A DNA stretch of 64,000 bases from an uncultured cyanobacterium (lineage in GTDB: Bacteria; Cyanobacteriota; Cyanobacteriia; Cyanobacteriales; Geitlerinemataceae): positions 1 to 64,000 of the forward strand of contig CALCCD010000039.1 in NCBI GenBank assembly GCA_937899645.1, in the 5' to 3' direction. Below the pieces are notes generated by a model. It made no database searches. It had not been told where the DNA came from and was given only the letters and a program-made list of their open reading frames with translations. The translations under genes were made by a program, and so were the position numbers. Position 1 is the first letter of the stretch. Each line of letters starts with the position of its first letter. Of this stretch, positions 47,418-55,380 are shown in pieces.

Positions 47418-47753
47418 ATGGCTCATATTGAATTCGTGCGGGGTATCAAAGAGGAAGTGGTGCCGGACGTTAAGCTCACGCGATCGAAAGATGGAACGAA
47501 TGGTATTGCCACCTTCCGCTTCGAGAATCCCCAAGCGCTCGCGCCCGACTTCGGCCAGGAGATCACGGGCATGTATCTCATCGACGAAGAGGGCGAGCTG
47601 GTAAGCCGCGAAGTCAAGGGCAAATTCGTCAACGGCAAGGCCGCAGGTTTGGAAGTGGAGTACATCATGAAGTCAGTTGAAGCCTGGGATCGGTTCATGC
47701 GCTTTATGGGCCGCTACGCAGAGGCGAATGGTCTGGGCTTCAGTAAGGCGTAG
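47418..47753 (+). CDS. psb28: Photosystem II assembly protein Psb28
   Basis: Cytoplasmic-side photosystem II assembly factor of 111 aa that binds the CP47/RC47 intermediate. Diagnostic text is [10 protein letters not shown] at the start, TFRFENP and YLIDEEGEL in the middle, and the Trp in [17 protein letters not shown]. The true ATG is at 47418; the frame is open further upstream. The stop codon lies inside the first unit of a 16 bp tandem repeat, and a strong terminator follows. Confidence 0.96.
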   Translation: MAHIEFVRGIKEEVVPDVKLTRSKDGTNGIATFRFENPQALAPDFGQEITGMYLIDEEGELVSREVKGKFVNGKAAGLEVEYIMKSVEAWDRFMRFMGRYAEANGLGFSKA

Positions 47754-47788
47754 TTCCAGCAAGGCGTAGTTTCAGCAAGGCGTAGTTT
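47741..47788. repeat. 16 bp tandem repeat spanning the psb28 stop codon
   Basis: Three near-identical 16 bp units, CAGCAAGGCGTAGTTT-type, begin with the last codons and stop of psb28. Later copies lie in the 3' region. It resembles the other gene-end duplication at 7552. Confidence 0.9.
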
Positions 47789-47807
47789 CGACGCAAATCT
47801 CGTTTCG

Positions 47808-47851
47808 TTGGGCCAGTTCCGCCGCGCTCGGGTAGGACTGGCCCAATTTTT
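47808..47851 (+). terminator. Rho-independent terminator of psb28
   Basis: The ten-base stem TTGGGCCAGT/ACTGGCCCAA surrounds a 19-base GC-rich loop and is followed by TTTTTAT. It lies 55 bp after the psb28 stop. Confidence 0.85.
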
Positions 47852-48029
47852 ATCGGACTTGCAATATCGAGCTCGCAATTATCAAATCCGCGCTTAGAAA
47901 GTGTTTGAAAAGTTCGCTAGACCCGTTGACTGGCAACGATCGTAGCGATCTCGATCGAAATCGCTCAAACCTATACGCCACGAGGTTTTAAGAAGATTTT
48001 TAAAACGCTTTCTTAGAGCGATCCGAGAA

Positions 48030-48162
48030 TATAGCTGTCCGGAAGTCGCCAATGAAGGCCGAGCTTGTCGTTCGCGTAGCGCCGGCCTCGCCGATCGCCT
48101 GGGTGTACCGCACGATTCGCTTCGCGAAGGCGACGCCAACGACGACGCTCAGTGCTCGAACC
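48030..48162 (+). repeat. Dispersed intergenic repeat, family A, copy 2
   Basis: Contains ATATAGCTGTCCGGAAG, GCCAATGAAGGCCGAGCTTGTCG, CCTGGGTG and CTCAGTGCTCGAA in order. The left part matches the inverted copy near 57200 (GTCCAGAAGCCGCCAATGAAG), and the right part matches the copy at 36590-36710. Confidence 0.8.
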
Positions 48163-48227
48163 CCGGACAGTGAGCGTTTTTGTCGCGGGTTACTCTCAAG
48201 TCCGGCTCGCGGCGATCGAGCCCGCAC

Positions 48228-49154
48228 TTAGCGAACCGCCGCGGCGTCGCGCACCAGCCGGAAGCCAAACAAAATGTGTCGCGACTCGGGCGGACGAGTA
48301 TGGCGGTAGGCGGCGCGACAAAATCCCGGCGAATCGTCCCAGGAACAGCCTTTCATTACCACGCGCCCGAGCTGCTGCGTGCCGGTGTACTCAAAAACAT
48401 TGCCCGCCATATCGCCAACATCAAAGGGGCTGCGATCGAGCGGCTTCGCGCCAACCGGCAGCGTACCGCCGTCGTTTTGCGCCGCCCAGTTGGTCGCCTC
48501 ATCCTGCCACTCGTTGCCCCAGGGAAAATATTCGCCGTCGATACCGCGCGCGGCCTTTTCCCACTCTAGCGCCGTCGGCAGCCGGTAGCGAAAGCCGTCG
48601 CGATCGCCCAGCCACCGCGCAAACGTCTCGGCGTCGCTAACTGAAACCATCACCACGGGATGGTCTTCCGCACCTTCCGGCGGGCGATCGCCGTCCCACA
48701 GAAAGCGCCGCACCGCCTCGTAGGGATGCACGAGAAAGCCTTGAGTTTGGTAGTCTTCGGGCGAGATATACGGCGCGCGGTGGCCGGTGGCGGCGACAAA
48801 TTCGGCGTAGTCGCGGTTCGCGACCGGGAAGGTTTGCAGGCAGAAGTCTTCGGTGGCGGCGTCTTGCCGCTCGGGCTCGCGATCGAACCAGCGGCGATCG
48901 CGCAGATTCGCCTCGCGGCGGGCGATCGCCTCCCGGTCGTCTGTGCCCGCGCTGGCCGAAATTTCGTAGGCGTAGTCGCGTTCGGCGCGATCGCTCCCGG
49001 CGATAAACTCGCCGCCGGGGATATGGGTAAACTGACCGTCGGCTTCGCAGGTTGATGCGTCGATCGGCTCGGCAGTCGATTCGGCAGTTGGCGTTAGAGA
49101 ATTGCAGCTCGCGAGAGAAAGCGCGGCGATGCAGAGTGTTGCAAGAAATTTCAT
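48228..49154 (-). CDS. Formylglycine-generating-enzyme-like (SUMF1) lipoprotein
   Basis: Protein of 308 aa from the ATG at 49154, with a signal sequence and lipobox SLASC. The C-type-lectin-like FGE fold is marked by GGEFIAGS, FPVANRDYAEFVAATGH, PVVMVSVSDAETFARWL, YRLPTALEWEKAARG, FPWGNEW, GNVFEYTG and FGFRLVRD. In the active-site region (KGCSWDDSPGFCRAAYR) one of the two catalytic cysteines aligns, the other appears to be missing or shifted, so formylglycine-forming activity is doubtful. Confidence 0.85.
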   Translation of the reverse strand: MKFLATLCIAALSLASCNSLTPTAESTAEPIDASTCEADGQFTHIPGGEFIAGSDRAERDYAYEISASAGTDDREAIARREANLRDRRWFDREPERQDAATEDFCLQTFPVANRDYAEFVAATGHRAPYISPEDYQTQGFLVHPYEAVRRFLWDGDRPPEGAEDHPVVMVSVSDAETFARWLGDRDGFRYRLPTALEWEKAARGIDGEYFPWGNEWQDEATNWAAQNDGGTLPVGAKPLDRSPFDVGDMAGNVFEYTGTQQLGRVVMKGCSWDDSPGFCRAAYRHTRPPESRHILFGFRLVRDAAAVR

Positions 49155-49176
49155 CGAAAGTATTGCGGACAAACTC

Positions 49177-49230
49177 GGGCGTTCTCGCGGGAGGTGAGAA
49201 GTCGTACGTTTCCAAACAGTCCGACTTCTG
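49177..49230 (+). repeat. Dispersed intergenic repeat, family B, copy 1
   Basis: Contains GGAGGTGAGAAGTCGTACG and CAGTCCGACTTCTG, which pair imperfectly. The inverted counterpart at 50445-50500 matches along about 50 bp. Confidence 0.75.
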
Positions 49231-49241
49231 GTGTGGCGGGT

Positions 49242-49868
49242 CTACTCCTGCAGCGTGCCGAGCCAGCGATCGCGATCGATCGAACCATCGGCGATCGCCA
49301 CGAACCGATCGCCGTTCTGCTCGATCACGATGGCGCGATCGCCCCGTTGGGGAATCACCTGGGCATCGTTGGGAATCGCGGCGTTGACCGTCACCAGATT
49401 CTTGGCCGGATCGACCACATCGATTTGTCCGACCTTGCCCGACGCCAAGCGCGGCAGCTTCGCCGAGCTGACTGTCCCCAGACAGCCCACCAGTCGCTCG
49501 CTGCGGGCGTCTTCGCTAAACGGCGCGAAAAAGATTTGGCCGAGGGGGCGGGCGATCGCGCCGCCCAGCAGCACCGCCGCGATACCGCTGCCGACGAACA
49601 CCGGCACGGCCAGCGGCGAATCCGGCACGCCCAGCGCCACGTTTGCCGCCCAGCCCAGCACGCCCCACAAGCTCAAGTCGGTCGCGACCAGCAGCAAAAA
49701 CGGCACGCGCCCGATCCCCAGCCAGCCGAACAGCAGCGCCGACAGTAGCCCCATCTCCGGCTCGCCTTCCAGCGCGTCTTCGCCACCCGTGGAAATCGAT
49801 ACCGCAAACAGCAGCAAACCCGCGCCGAGAAAGACCCAGTACGGCCAATGGGCAGCGTTGAAAACCAT
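49242..49868 (-). CDS. DUF1449/YqiJ-type membrane protein with OB-fold
   Basis: Protein of 208 aa with three membrane helices (for example WVFLGAGLLLFAVSI and VPVFVGSGIAAVLLGGAIA) and a C-terminal beta-rich NfeD/OB-like domain with VGCLGTVSSAKLP and VIPQRGDRAIVIEQNGDRFVAI. YqiJ-type proteins often act with flotillins in membrane microdomains; no flotillin gene is next to it here. The ATG at 49868 was chosen (MVFNAAHW). Confidence 0.75.
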   Translation of the reverse strand: MVFNAAHWPYWVFLGAGLLLFAVSISTGGEDALEGEPEMGLLSALLFGWLGIGRVPFLLLVATDLSLWGVLGWAANVALGVPDSPLAVPVFVGSGIAAVLLGGAIARPLGQIFFAPFSEDARSERLVGCLGTVSSAKLPRLASGKVGQIDVVDPAKNLVTVNAAIPNDAQVIPQRGDRAIVIEQNGDRFVAIADGSIDRDRWLGTLQE

Positions 49869-50037
49869 AAACTTCGCGTCAGTGGGAACCCGCAATCCGG
49901 CGCGTGCGAGACCGCACGTCCAGCATAATCACCATAAAATGAAGTCGGGCGATCGCGGCCATAAGAATTAACGTCAATCGGCGCGCACATATTGCGTATT
50001 CCTTGCCCGATCGCCATCGCTATCGAACTTACTCGCT

Positions 50038-50433
50038 ATGAATATCAAACGCCTCGGACACGTCGCCATCTGCGTCGAAGACATCCCCAAAGCCGTCGAG
50101 TTTTACCAAAATCTCGGCCTCGAGCTGGCATGGCAGGACAAAGACTGGGCGTACCTGAAGGCGGGCGATGACGGGCTCGCGCTCCTGCACCCGAGCTACG
50201 ACCAAGCGGGGCCGCACTTCGGGTTCGTGTTCGACGATCGCGCCGAAATCGAAACCGCTTACGAAAAGCTGACATCAGAAGGCGTTCGCGTTACCAAAAT
50301 CCACGAGCACCGCGACGGCACGGCCTCGTTCTACGGCCGCGACCTGGACGACAACTGGTTCGAGTACCTGTACGAACCGCCGACGGATAAGACCGCGAAA
50401 AAAGAAGCCGAACCCGCCGTCGCAGGCGCATAG
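50038..50433 (+). CDS. VOC-family (glyoxalase I-like) protein
   Basis: Protein of 131 aa with the paired beta-alpha-beta fold of glyoxalase I and related metal-dependent enzymes. Family text includes LGHVAICVEDIPKAVEFYQNLGLEL, HFGFVFDD and FYGRDLDDNWFEYLYEP. Candidate metal ligands are H8, H60 and the Glu in WFEYLY. Lactoylglutathione lyase is one option, but the exact substrate cannot be assigned. Confidence 0.8.
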   Translation: MNIKRLGHVAICVEDIPKAVEFYQNLGLELAWQDKDWAYLKAGDDGLALLHPSYDQAGPHFGFVFDDRAEIETAYEKLTSEGVRVTKIHEHRDGTASFYGRDLDDNWFEYLYEPPTDKTAKKEAEPAVAGA

Positions 50434-50444
50434 CGCGATCTACT

Positions 50445-50500
50445 CAGAAGTCGGACTTTTTGGAAAAGTCGGACTTCTCACCCCCTGCAAAAACACCCCT
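50445..50500 (-). repeat. Dispersed intergenic repeat, family B, copy 2
   Basis: Reads on the minus strand GGGGTGAGAAGTCCGAC and AAAAAGTCCGACTTCTG, the same blocks as copy 1. It ends two bases before the ATG of the small membrane protein. Confidence 0.75.
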
Positions 50501-50501
50501 G

Positions 50502-50702
50502 ATGCCACTCTCCGTCTCGGAAGCTGCTTTGGAAATCGATCGCGACCTGCTGTCTTTCTTCGGCGGCGTCGCTCTGCTCGTGCTGTATCTGTTTTGGTCG
50601 GCGGCGACGGAGATGGGCACGAAATCGCCCCGGCTGCCCTGGCACGACCGCGACCCAGACAAAGAACGCGATCGCGACGAGGTGACAGAAACTGACGACT
50701 GA
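50502..50702 (+). CDS. Small single-helix membrane protein
   Basis: Protein of 66 aa with one membrane helix (about residues 17-33, LSFFGGVALLVLYLFW) and a highly charged C-terminus. No family recognised. The ATG at 50502 is preferred because the upstream in-frame extension is encoded by the family B repeat. Confidence 0.45.
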   Translation: MPLSVSEAALEIDRDLLSFFGGVALLVLYLFWSAATEMGTKSPRLPWHDRDPDKERDRDEVTETDD

Positions 50703-50793
50703 AGCGAAGGGTTAAAATACCTTGACGCGATCGCCGATGAAACATCGTCCGGCGGTCAGTTTTTCCGTCTTTCCGCCATTTTTTGGAGTGCCC

Positions 50794-51546
50794 ATGACTG
50801 TCGCCACACCGTCGTCCCTGCGCGAACGACAATCTCCACTGATTCGCAGACTGGCCGACGCGATCGAGACCGTGTGGCAAGACAACCTCGACCTTACGCC
50901 GTTTCACCTACCCGAAGACCTCGGCTACGTGGAAGGCAAGCTGGAAGGCGAGCGGCTGACCATCGAAAACCTCTGCCACCAGACGCCGCAGTTCCGCAAG
51001 CTGCACCTCGAGCTGGCGCAAGTGGGCAAGAGCCTCGACATCCTCCACTGCGTGATGTTCCCGCGTGCCGGGTATGCGCTGCCGATGTTCGGAGCCGATA
51101 TTGTTGGCGGACGCGGCAAAATAGGCGCGGCGATCGTCGATCTTTCGCCCACCTCTGACGATCGCACCCTGCCCGACGCCTACCGCCAGGGCTTGAGCGC
51201 GCTACCGCGGCCGGACTTCAGCCAGCCGCGCGACCTGCCCGAGTGGGGCGACATTTTCTCGGAGTTTTGCCTGTTCGTCCGTCCGGCCAGCCCCGAGGAA
51301 GAAGACCGCTTCCTGGAGCGCGTCGTGTCGTACCTGACGCTGCATTGCCAGCAAGCGGTTGCGATGGAGCCCGTCATCGGCAGCGGACGCGACGCCGCGA
51401 TCGCCGGGCAGCGACGCTACTGCGCCCAACAACAACAAAACGACAAAACGCGCCGCGTCCTCGAAAAAGCTTTTGGCGACGAGTGGGCGGAGCGCTATAT
51501 GACGACGGTATTGTTCGATTTGCCGCCCGAAAGCGACGCAGATTAG
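50794..51546 (+). CDS. pcyA: Phycocyanobilin:ferredoxin oxidoreductase
   Basis: Four-electron reductase of 250 aa that makes phycocyanobilin from biliverdin for phycobiliproteins and phytochromes. The catalytic set is E73, H85 and D102, which correspond to Glu76, His88 and Asp105 of the Synechocystis enzyme by a constant offset of three. Diagnostic text is [24 protein letters not shown] Shine-Dalgarno GGAG six bases before ATG 50794 supports this start. Confidence 0.96.
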   Translation: MTVATPSSLRERQSPLIRRLADAIETVWQDNLDLTPFHLPEDLGYVEGKLEGERLTIENLCHQTPQFRKLHLELAQVGKSLDILHCVMFPRAGYALPMFGADIVGGRGKIGAAIVDLSPTSDDRTLPDAYRQGLSALPRPDFSQPRDLPEWGDIFSEFCLFVRPASPEEEDRFLERVVSYLTLHCQQAVAMEPVIGSGRDAAIAGQRRYCAQQQQNDKTRRVLEKAFGDEWAERYMTTVLFDLPPESDAD

Positions 51547-51579
51547 AGGTTGCTTCGGCACTCAATCGGACGGGACGAT

Positions 51580-51948
51580 TTAAGGCACGCCAGGGAAGCT
51601 GCTAACTTCCTCGATTTCGATATCGGGGAAGCTATCGACGTACTGAATCGTAAAGTCTGCCGACGAACTGACCTCTTTCCATTTGCCGCAAGAGTCGGGG
51701 AAGCTCGACACCCACTGGACGTTGAGGTCGGGGAAGCTCGTTACTTTTTTGACGGTGATATCCGGAAAGCTGCTAACGACCCGCACGTCGCCGTAGAGGT
51801 TGATGCCGTTGAACTGGCAGCTTGAGGCGTTAAAGCTGGCGACTTGAGGGGAAACTTGGGCGTTGGCGCGGGCGAAGAGGGTGACGCTGGCCAGTGCGGC
51901 GATCGCGAGGCTCAGCCAGGACGCCCAACGGCGGCGGAAGAAGTTCAT
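51580..51948 (-). CDS. Secreted SFPD-repeat protein
   Basis: Protein of 122 aa with a signal peptide (about 1-31, ending ANA). The mature part consists of repeats of about 11-16 residues with the consensus (V/I)xxVxSFPD: VVSSFPDITVKKVTSFPDL, WVSSFPDSCG, YVDSFPDIEIEEVSSFPG. A pair of cysteines (about 44 and 83) may form a disulfide. The alternation of beta-branched and Pro-Asp turns suggests a small beta-solenoid. I do not recognise a characterised family. Confidence 0.7.
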   Translation of the reverse strand: MNFFRRRWASWLSLAIAALASVTLFARANAQVSPQVASFNASSCQFNGINLYGDVRVVSSFPDITVKKVTSFPDLNVQWVSSFPDSCGKWKEVSSSADFTIQYVDSFPDIEIEEVSSFPGVP

Positions 51949-52390
51949 GGCTCGTATGAAAAATCTCGATCGTGGATGGATAAACGGAAAGCGGGAGACA
52001 CCTCCAAGTTAGCGCGGGCGAGTTTGCTGCTGCCCGATACGCGATCGACAAGACCGCGCGATCGATAAGACAATGCGATCGCGGCTTAGAGGAGTTTGCG
52101 ATGAAAATAATCTTCACCGCAAGGCGCACCGTTTCCGTACTCGGTTGCGTATGTTTCTGCATTCGCCGGGATGCGTTTGTCGGCTCTGTTCTTCCGGGTC
52201 TGTCTTTTAAAGCGGCTTTTCCCCTGCCGACTGACGAACTCACCCGTCGCCGCCCTTTCGTGCCGATGTTTGCCGCATTATCGGGCGATTGGAAACTTAG
52301 CCGAGATCCGATCGATTGAATGAGTACAAAAAACGCGCCGACTGCCGATTAAGCTAAGCAGGGTTAGAGTTTACAACCCCTCTCGTTTTG
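51949..52390. other. Intergenic region upstream of the MFS gene
   Basis: A divergent 442 bp region. A 72-codon frame at 52101-52319 has no protein-like features and was not called. It should carry promoters for the SFPD protein and the transporter. Confidence 0.4.
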
Positions 52391-53728
52391 ATGCGGCATC
52401 TCCCAAAGCCTGTTTGGATCCTTAGCATAGGGCGCTTTCTCTCAGAGATCGGAACTGGCTTCACCGTGTTCTACGGCCCGATTGTCTTCGTCAACCAGAT
52501 CGGCCTATCGGCCACTGATGTTGGCGTGGCGGTTGGCGTGGCCTCGATCGGCGGGATCTTTGCGCGCATCCTCAGCGGCTCGCTGTGCGACTCGAGTTGG
52601 GGTACGAAGCGGACGCTGCTGCTCTCGGGCCTGGTCTCGACGATCGGCTCGTTTCTGCTCGTGATGACTCACGACTTTCGATCGCTGCTGCTCGGCAACT
52701 TGTTTGCCGGTATGGGGCTGGGGATTTACTGGCCCGCATCGGAAGCGACGATCGCCGCAACCGCAGACCACTCCCAGCACCGCGATGCCTATACGCTGGC
52801 GCGCTTCGCCGACAATCTCGGCCTCGGGCTCGGCGTCATCTCCGGGAGTGCCCTGGTCTCGATCGAGAATGCCTACAAATACCTGTTCGCGATCGACGGG
52901 ATTTCCTATCTTCTATTCACCATCATCGCCGCAATCGCGCTGCCCCACATCCGCCGCATCCAGCACGACGAAGCTCCCAGTCACGTCGCGTCGCGCTGGT
53001 TCAAGGCTCTCGGCGATCGCGGTTTGCTGCTCTATCTGGCGATTAACGTCGGCTTCACCGTCTACGTCTCGCAGATCCAGGCGACGCTGCCGCTCTATCT
53101 CAACAACGTCATTCCCTCAATGTCGGGGCTCACGCTGACGCCGGAGTCGATCGGCGCGCTGTTCACCGGCCACATCATTCTCTGCGCCGTCTTGCAGCTC
53201 CCGATTTCGCGGGCAATAAAGTCCCTAAGTCACGTGCGTGCCCTGAGCCTGTCGGCGGCGATTTGGGGCTTGGGTTTCTTCAGCATCTGGGCGCTGAGCC
53301 TCGCCCAACTGTTACCGGTGACGATCGCCATCGTCGCCCTGGCGATCTTTGCACTGGCGATCGTCTCGTACACACCGTCGGCTTCGGCGTTCGTAGCGTT
53401 GATGGCTCCGGACGAGCTGCGTGGAATTTATCTGTCGCTGAATTCGCTGTGCTGGGCGATGGGCTATGCGATCGGGCCACCGCTGGGCGGGATGGCGATC
53501 GACGCGGGCGGGCGCACCGCGATCGGATTTTGGCTGCTAATGGCGGTGTCGAGCGTCGGATTGATGCTGGCGCTATATCTTCTGGGGCGGTGGTTCGCGC
53601 GATCGGGTCGCGGCAAGAAGCAGACCCAAGCGGCGATCGTCGCGCCTGAAGCGATCGCAGAGCCCGACGACGCGGGGTCCGAGTGCGAGGCGGCGGCTCC
53701 GCCTTCTCCGTCCGGGGGGCGATCGTAG
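52391..53728 (+). CDS. Major facilitator superfamily transporter
   Basis: Transporter of 445 aa with twelve predicted membrane helices. Helices 2 and 3 flank the loop GSLCDSSWGTKR, equivalent to the conserved MFS motif A. An overall hydrophobic N-terminus starts MRHLPKPVWILSIGRFLSE. The C-terminal tail is Ala/Glu-rich. The start is ATG 52391, immediately preceded by an in-frame TTG. Substrate unknown; a drug or sugar efflux role is possible. Confidence 0.85.
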   Translation: MRHLPKPVWILSIGRFLSEIGTGFTVFYGPIVFVNQIGLSATDVGVAVGVASIGGIFARILSGSLCDSSWGTKRTLLLSGLVSTIGSFLLVMTHDFRSLLLGNLFAGMGLGIYWPASEATIAATADHSQHRDAYTLARFADNLGLGLGVISGSALVSIENAYKYLFAIDGISYLLFTIIAAIALPHIRRIQHDEAPSHVASRWFKALGDRGLLLYLAINVGFTVYVSQIQATLPLYLNNVIPSMSGLTLTPESIGALFTGHIILCAVLQLPISRAIKSLSHVRALSLSAAIWGLGFFSIWALSLAQLLPVTIAIVALAIFALAIVSYTPSASAFVALMAPDELRGIYLSLNSLCWAMGYAIGPPLGGMAIDAGGRTAIGFWLLMAVSSVGLMLALYLLGRWFARSGRGKKQTQAAIVAPEAIAEPDDAGSECEAAAPPSPSGGRS

Positions 53729-54028
53729 GCAGACCGACAGTTCGGTGCGCCTTTCCCGCATATCCCCTCCGCGTATTTGATGCGTGTCTCGTTACCGGTG
53801 CTCTGTGTTGGAATGCCGTTCGGCCACTCTGCATCCCACACCGCAAGTCAACGGGTCAAAATCCGCCGTAACGAGCGCGATCGTTCCCTGACCCACCCCG
53901 ATCGCGATCGCGCCAAACCCAGTCTGGACAGGCGATAGCGAGGTTTTATTTTTCCTTCAGACAAGCCGCTGAGATCGCCACAAACTGTTACATAATAGGC
54001 ATTCGTTTGTTTCAGGAGAAACTATCGC
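53729..54028 (+). other. argG upstream region
   Basis: No gene in 300 bp. The right end holds a putative -10 CATAAT at 53991-53996 and the argG ribosome-binding site AGGAG at 54014-54018. No clear -35 element. Confidence 0.4.
54014..54018 (+). promoter_or_regulatory. argG ribosome-binding site
   Basis: AGGAG lies ten bases before the ATG at 54029, a consensus Shine-Dalgarno that fixes the start. Confidence 0.7.
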
Positions 54029-55231
54029 ATGGGCCGTGCAAAGAAAGCCATTCTCGCCTACTCCGGCGGAGTCGATACCTCGGTGTGTATCCCCTATCTC
54101 AAAGAAGAATGGGGCGTTGAAGAAGTCATTACCCTAGCCGCCGACCTCGGACAAGGTGAAGAACTCGGCCCAATTAAGCAAAAAGCCCTCGACTCCGGCG
54201 CGAGCACTTCCCTCGTGGTTGACGTAACGAAAGAGTTCATCGAAAACTACGCTTTCCCCTCGATCCAGGCCAACGCGCTCTACGAAAATCGCTACCCGCT
54301 TTCGACGGCGCTGGCCCGCCCGCTGATTGCCAAAAAGCTGGTGGAAGCTGCTGAAGAGTACGGCGCAGATGCCGTCGCCCACGGTTGTACCGGTAAAGGG
54401 AACGACCAGGTGCGCTTCGATGTGGCGATCGCCGGTCTCAACCCCGAGCTGAAAGTCCTAACCCCAGCGCGCGAGTGGGGCATGAGTCGCGAAGAGGCGA
54501 TCGCCTACGGCGAAAAATTTGGCATTCCGTCGCCGGTGAAGAAATCCTCTCCCTACAGCATCGATCGCAACCTGCTCGGCCGCAGCGTTGAAGCCGGTGT
54601 GCTCGAAGATCCCTGGAACGAGCCGCCGGAAGAAGTCTACGCGCTGACCTCGGCGATCGCCGATACGCCGGACGAGCCCGAGTACGTCGAAGTCGGCTTT
54701 GAAGGCGGTCTGCCCGTCTCGCTCGACGGCGAGGCGCTAGAACCGGTGGCACTCGTGACCAAGCTCAACGAAATCGTCGGCCGCCACGGCTACGGCCGCA
54801 TCGACATGGTCGAAAACCGCCTCGTCGGCATCAAGTCGCGCGAAATCTACGAAGCTCCGGCACTGCTGGCGCTAATTCACGCCCACCGCGATATCGAAAC
54901 CCTGACGCTGACTAAAGACGTGGCGCACTACAAGCGCGGCATCGAAGAGACCTACAGCCAAATGATCTACAACGGTCTGTGGTTCAATCCGCTCAAAGAA
55001 GCGCTGGACGCCTTTATCAAAGAAACTCAGACGCGCGTTGCGGGTACGGTTCGCCTGAAACTGTTTAAAGGCACGCTGACGATCGCCGGTCGCAAGTCGG
55101 CCAACACGCTGATTACCGAAGAGCTTTCGACCTACGGCGCGGACGATAAGTTCGACCACAAAGCAGCGGAAGGCTTCATCTACGTATGGGGTCTGCCGAC
55201 GCGCGTCTGGTCGGAAAAAACGCGCGGTTAA
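54029..55231 (+). CDS. argG: Argininosuccinate synthase
   Basis: Joins citrulline and aspartate in arginine synthesis. The 400 aa protein has the N-type ATP pyrophosphatase P-loop [10 protein letters not shown] at 10-19, then [10 protein letters not shown] and [13 protein letters not shown], all diagnostic. Length is normal. A strong hairpin with a T tract follows 100 bp later, directly before the next start codon. Confidence 0.97.
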   Translation: MGRAKKAILAYSGGVDTSVCIPYLKEEWGVEEVITLAADLGQGEELGPIKQKALDSGASTSLVVDVTKEFIENYAFPSIQANALYENRYPLSTALARPLIAKKLVEAAEEYGADAVAHGCTGKGNDQVRFDVAIAGLNPELKVLTPAREWGMSREEAIAYGEKFGIPSPVKKSSPYSIDRNLLGRSVEAGVLEDPWNEPPEEVYALTSAIADTPDEPEYVEVGFEGGLPVSLDGEALEPVALVTKLNEIVGRHGYGRIDMVENRLVGIKSREIYEAPALLALIHAHRDIETLTLTKDVAHYKRGIEETYSQMIYNGLWFNPLKEALDAFIKETQTRVAGTVRLKLFKGTLTIAGRKSANTLITEELSTYGADDKFDHKAAEGFIYVWGLPTRVWSEKTRG

Positions 55232-55248
55232 CCATCTCGCGATCGCCC

Positions 55249-55280
55249 CAGAAGTCCGGCTTTAAAGTCGTGCTTCCCAC
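55249..55280 (-). repeat. Dispersed intergenic repeat, family B, degenerate copy 3
   Basis: Reads on the minus strand GGGAAGCACGACTTT and AAAGCCGGACTTCTG, a shortened and diverged form of the family B blocks seen near 49.2 and 50.5 kb. Confidence 0.5.
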
Positions 55281-55333
55281 CAGCCACGAAGGATGCTGCC
55301 GAACTTCTCGGCAAGAAAGCTGAATGAATCGAG

Positions 55334-55380
55334 CGTTCGCGCTAACTTGATGTTTAAATCCGTTAGCGCGAACGTTTTTT
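55334..55380 (+). terminator. Rho-independent terminator of argG
   Basis: Perfect 13-base stem (CGTTCGCGCTAAC and its complement at 55362-55374) with a 15-base loop, then six T residues. The T tract ends at the base before the ATG of the SDR-PhyH fusion gene, leaving no room for a ribosome-binding site. Confidence 0.9.

Noticed and set aside
52101-52319. 72-codon frame between the SFPD protein and the MFS gene
   Set aside because: No start-site signal, no motif and unusual composition.
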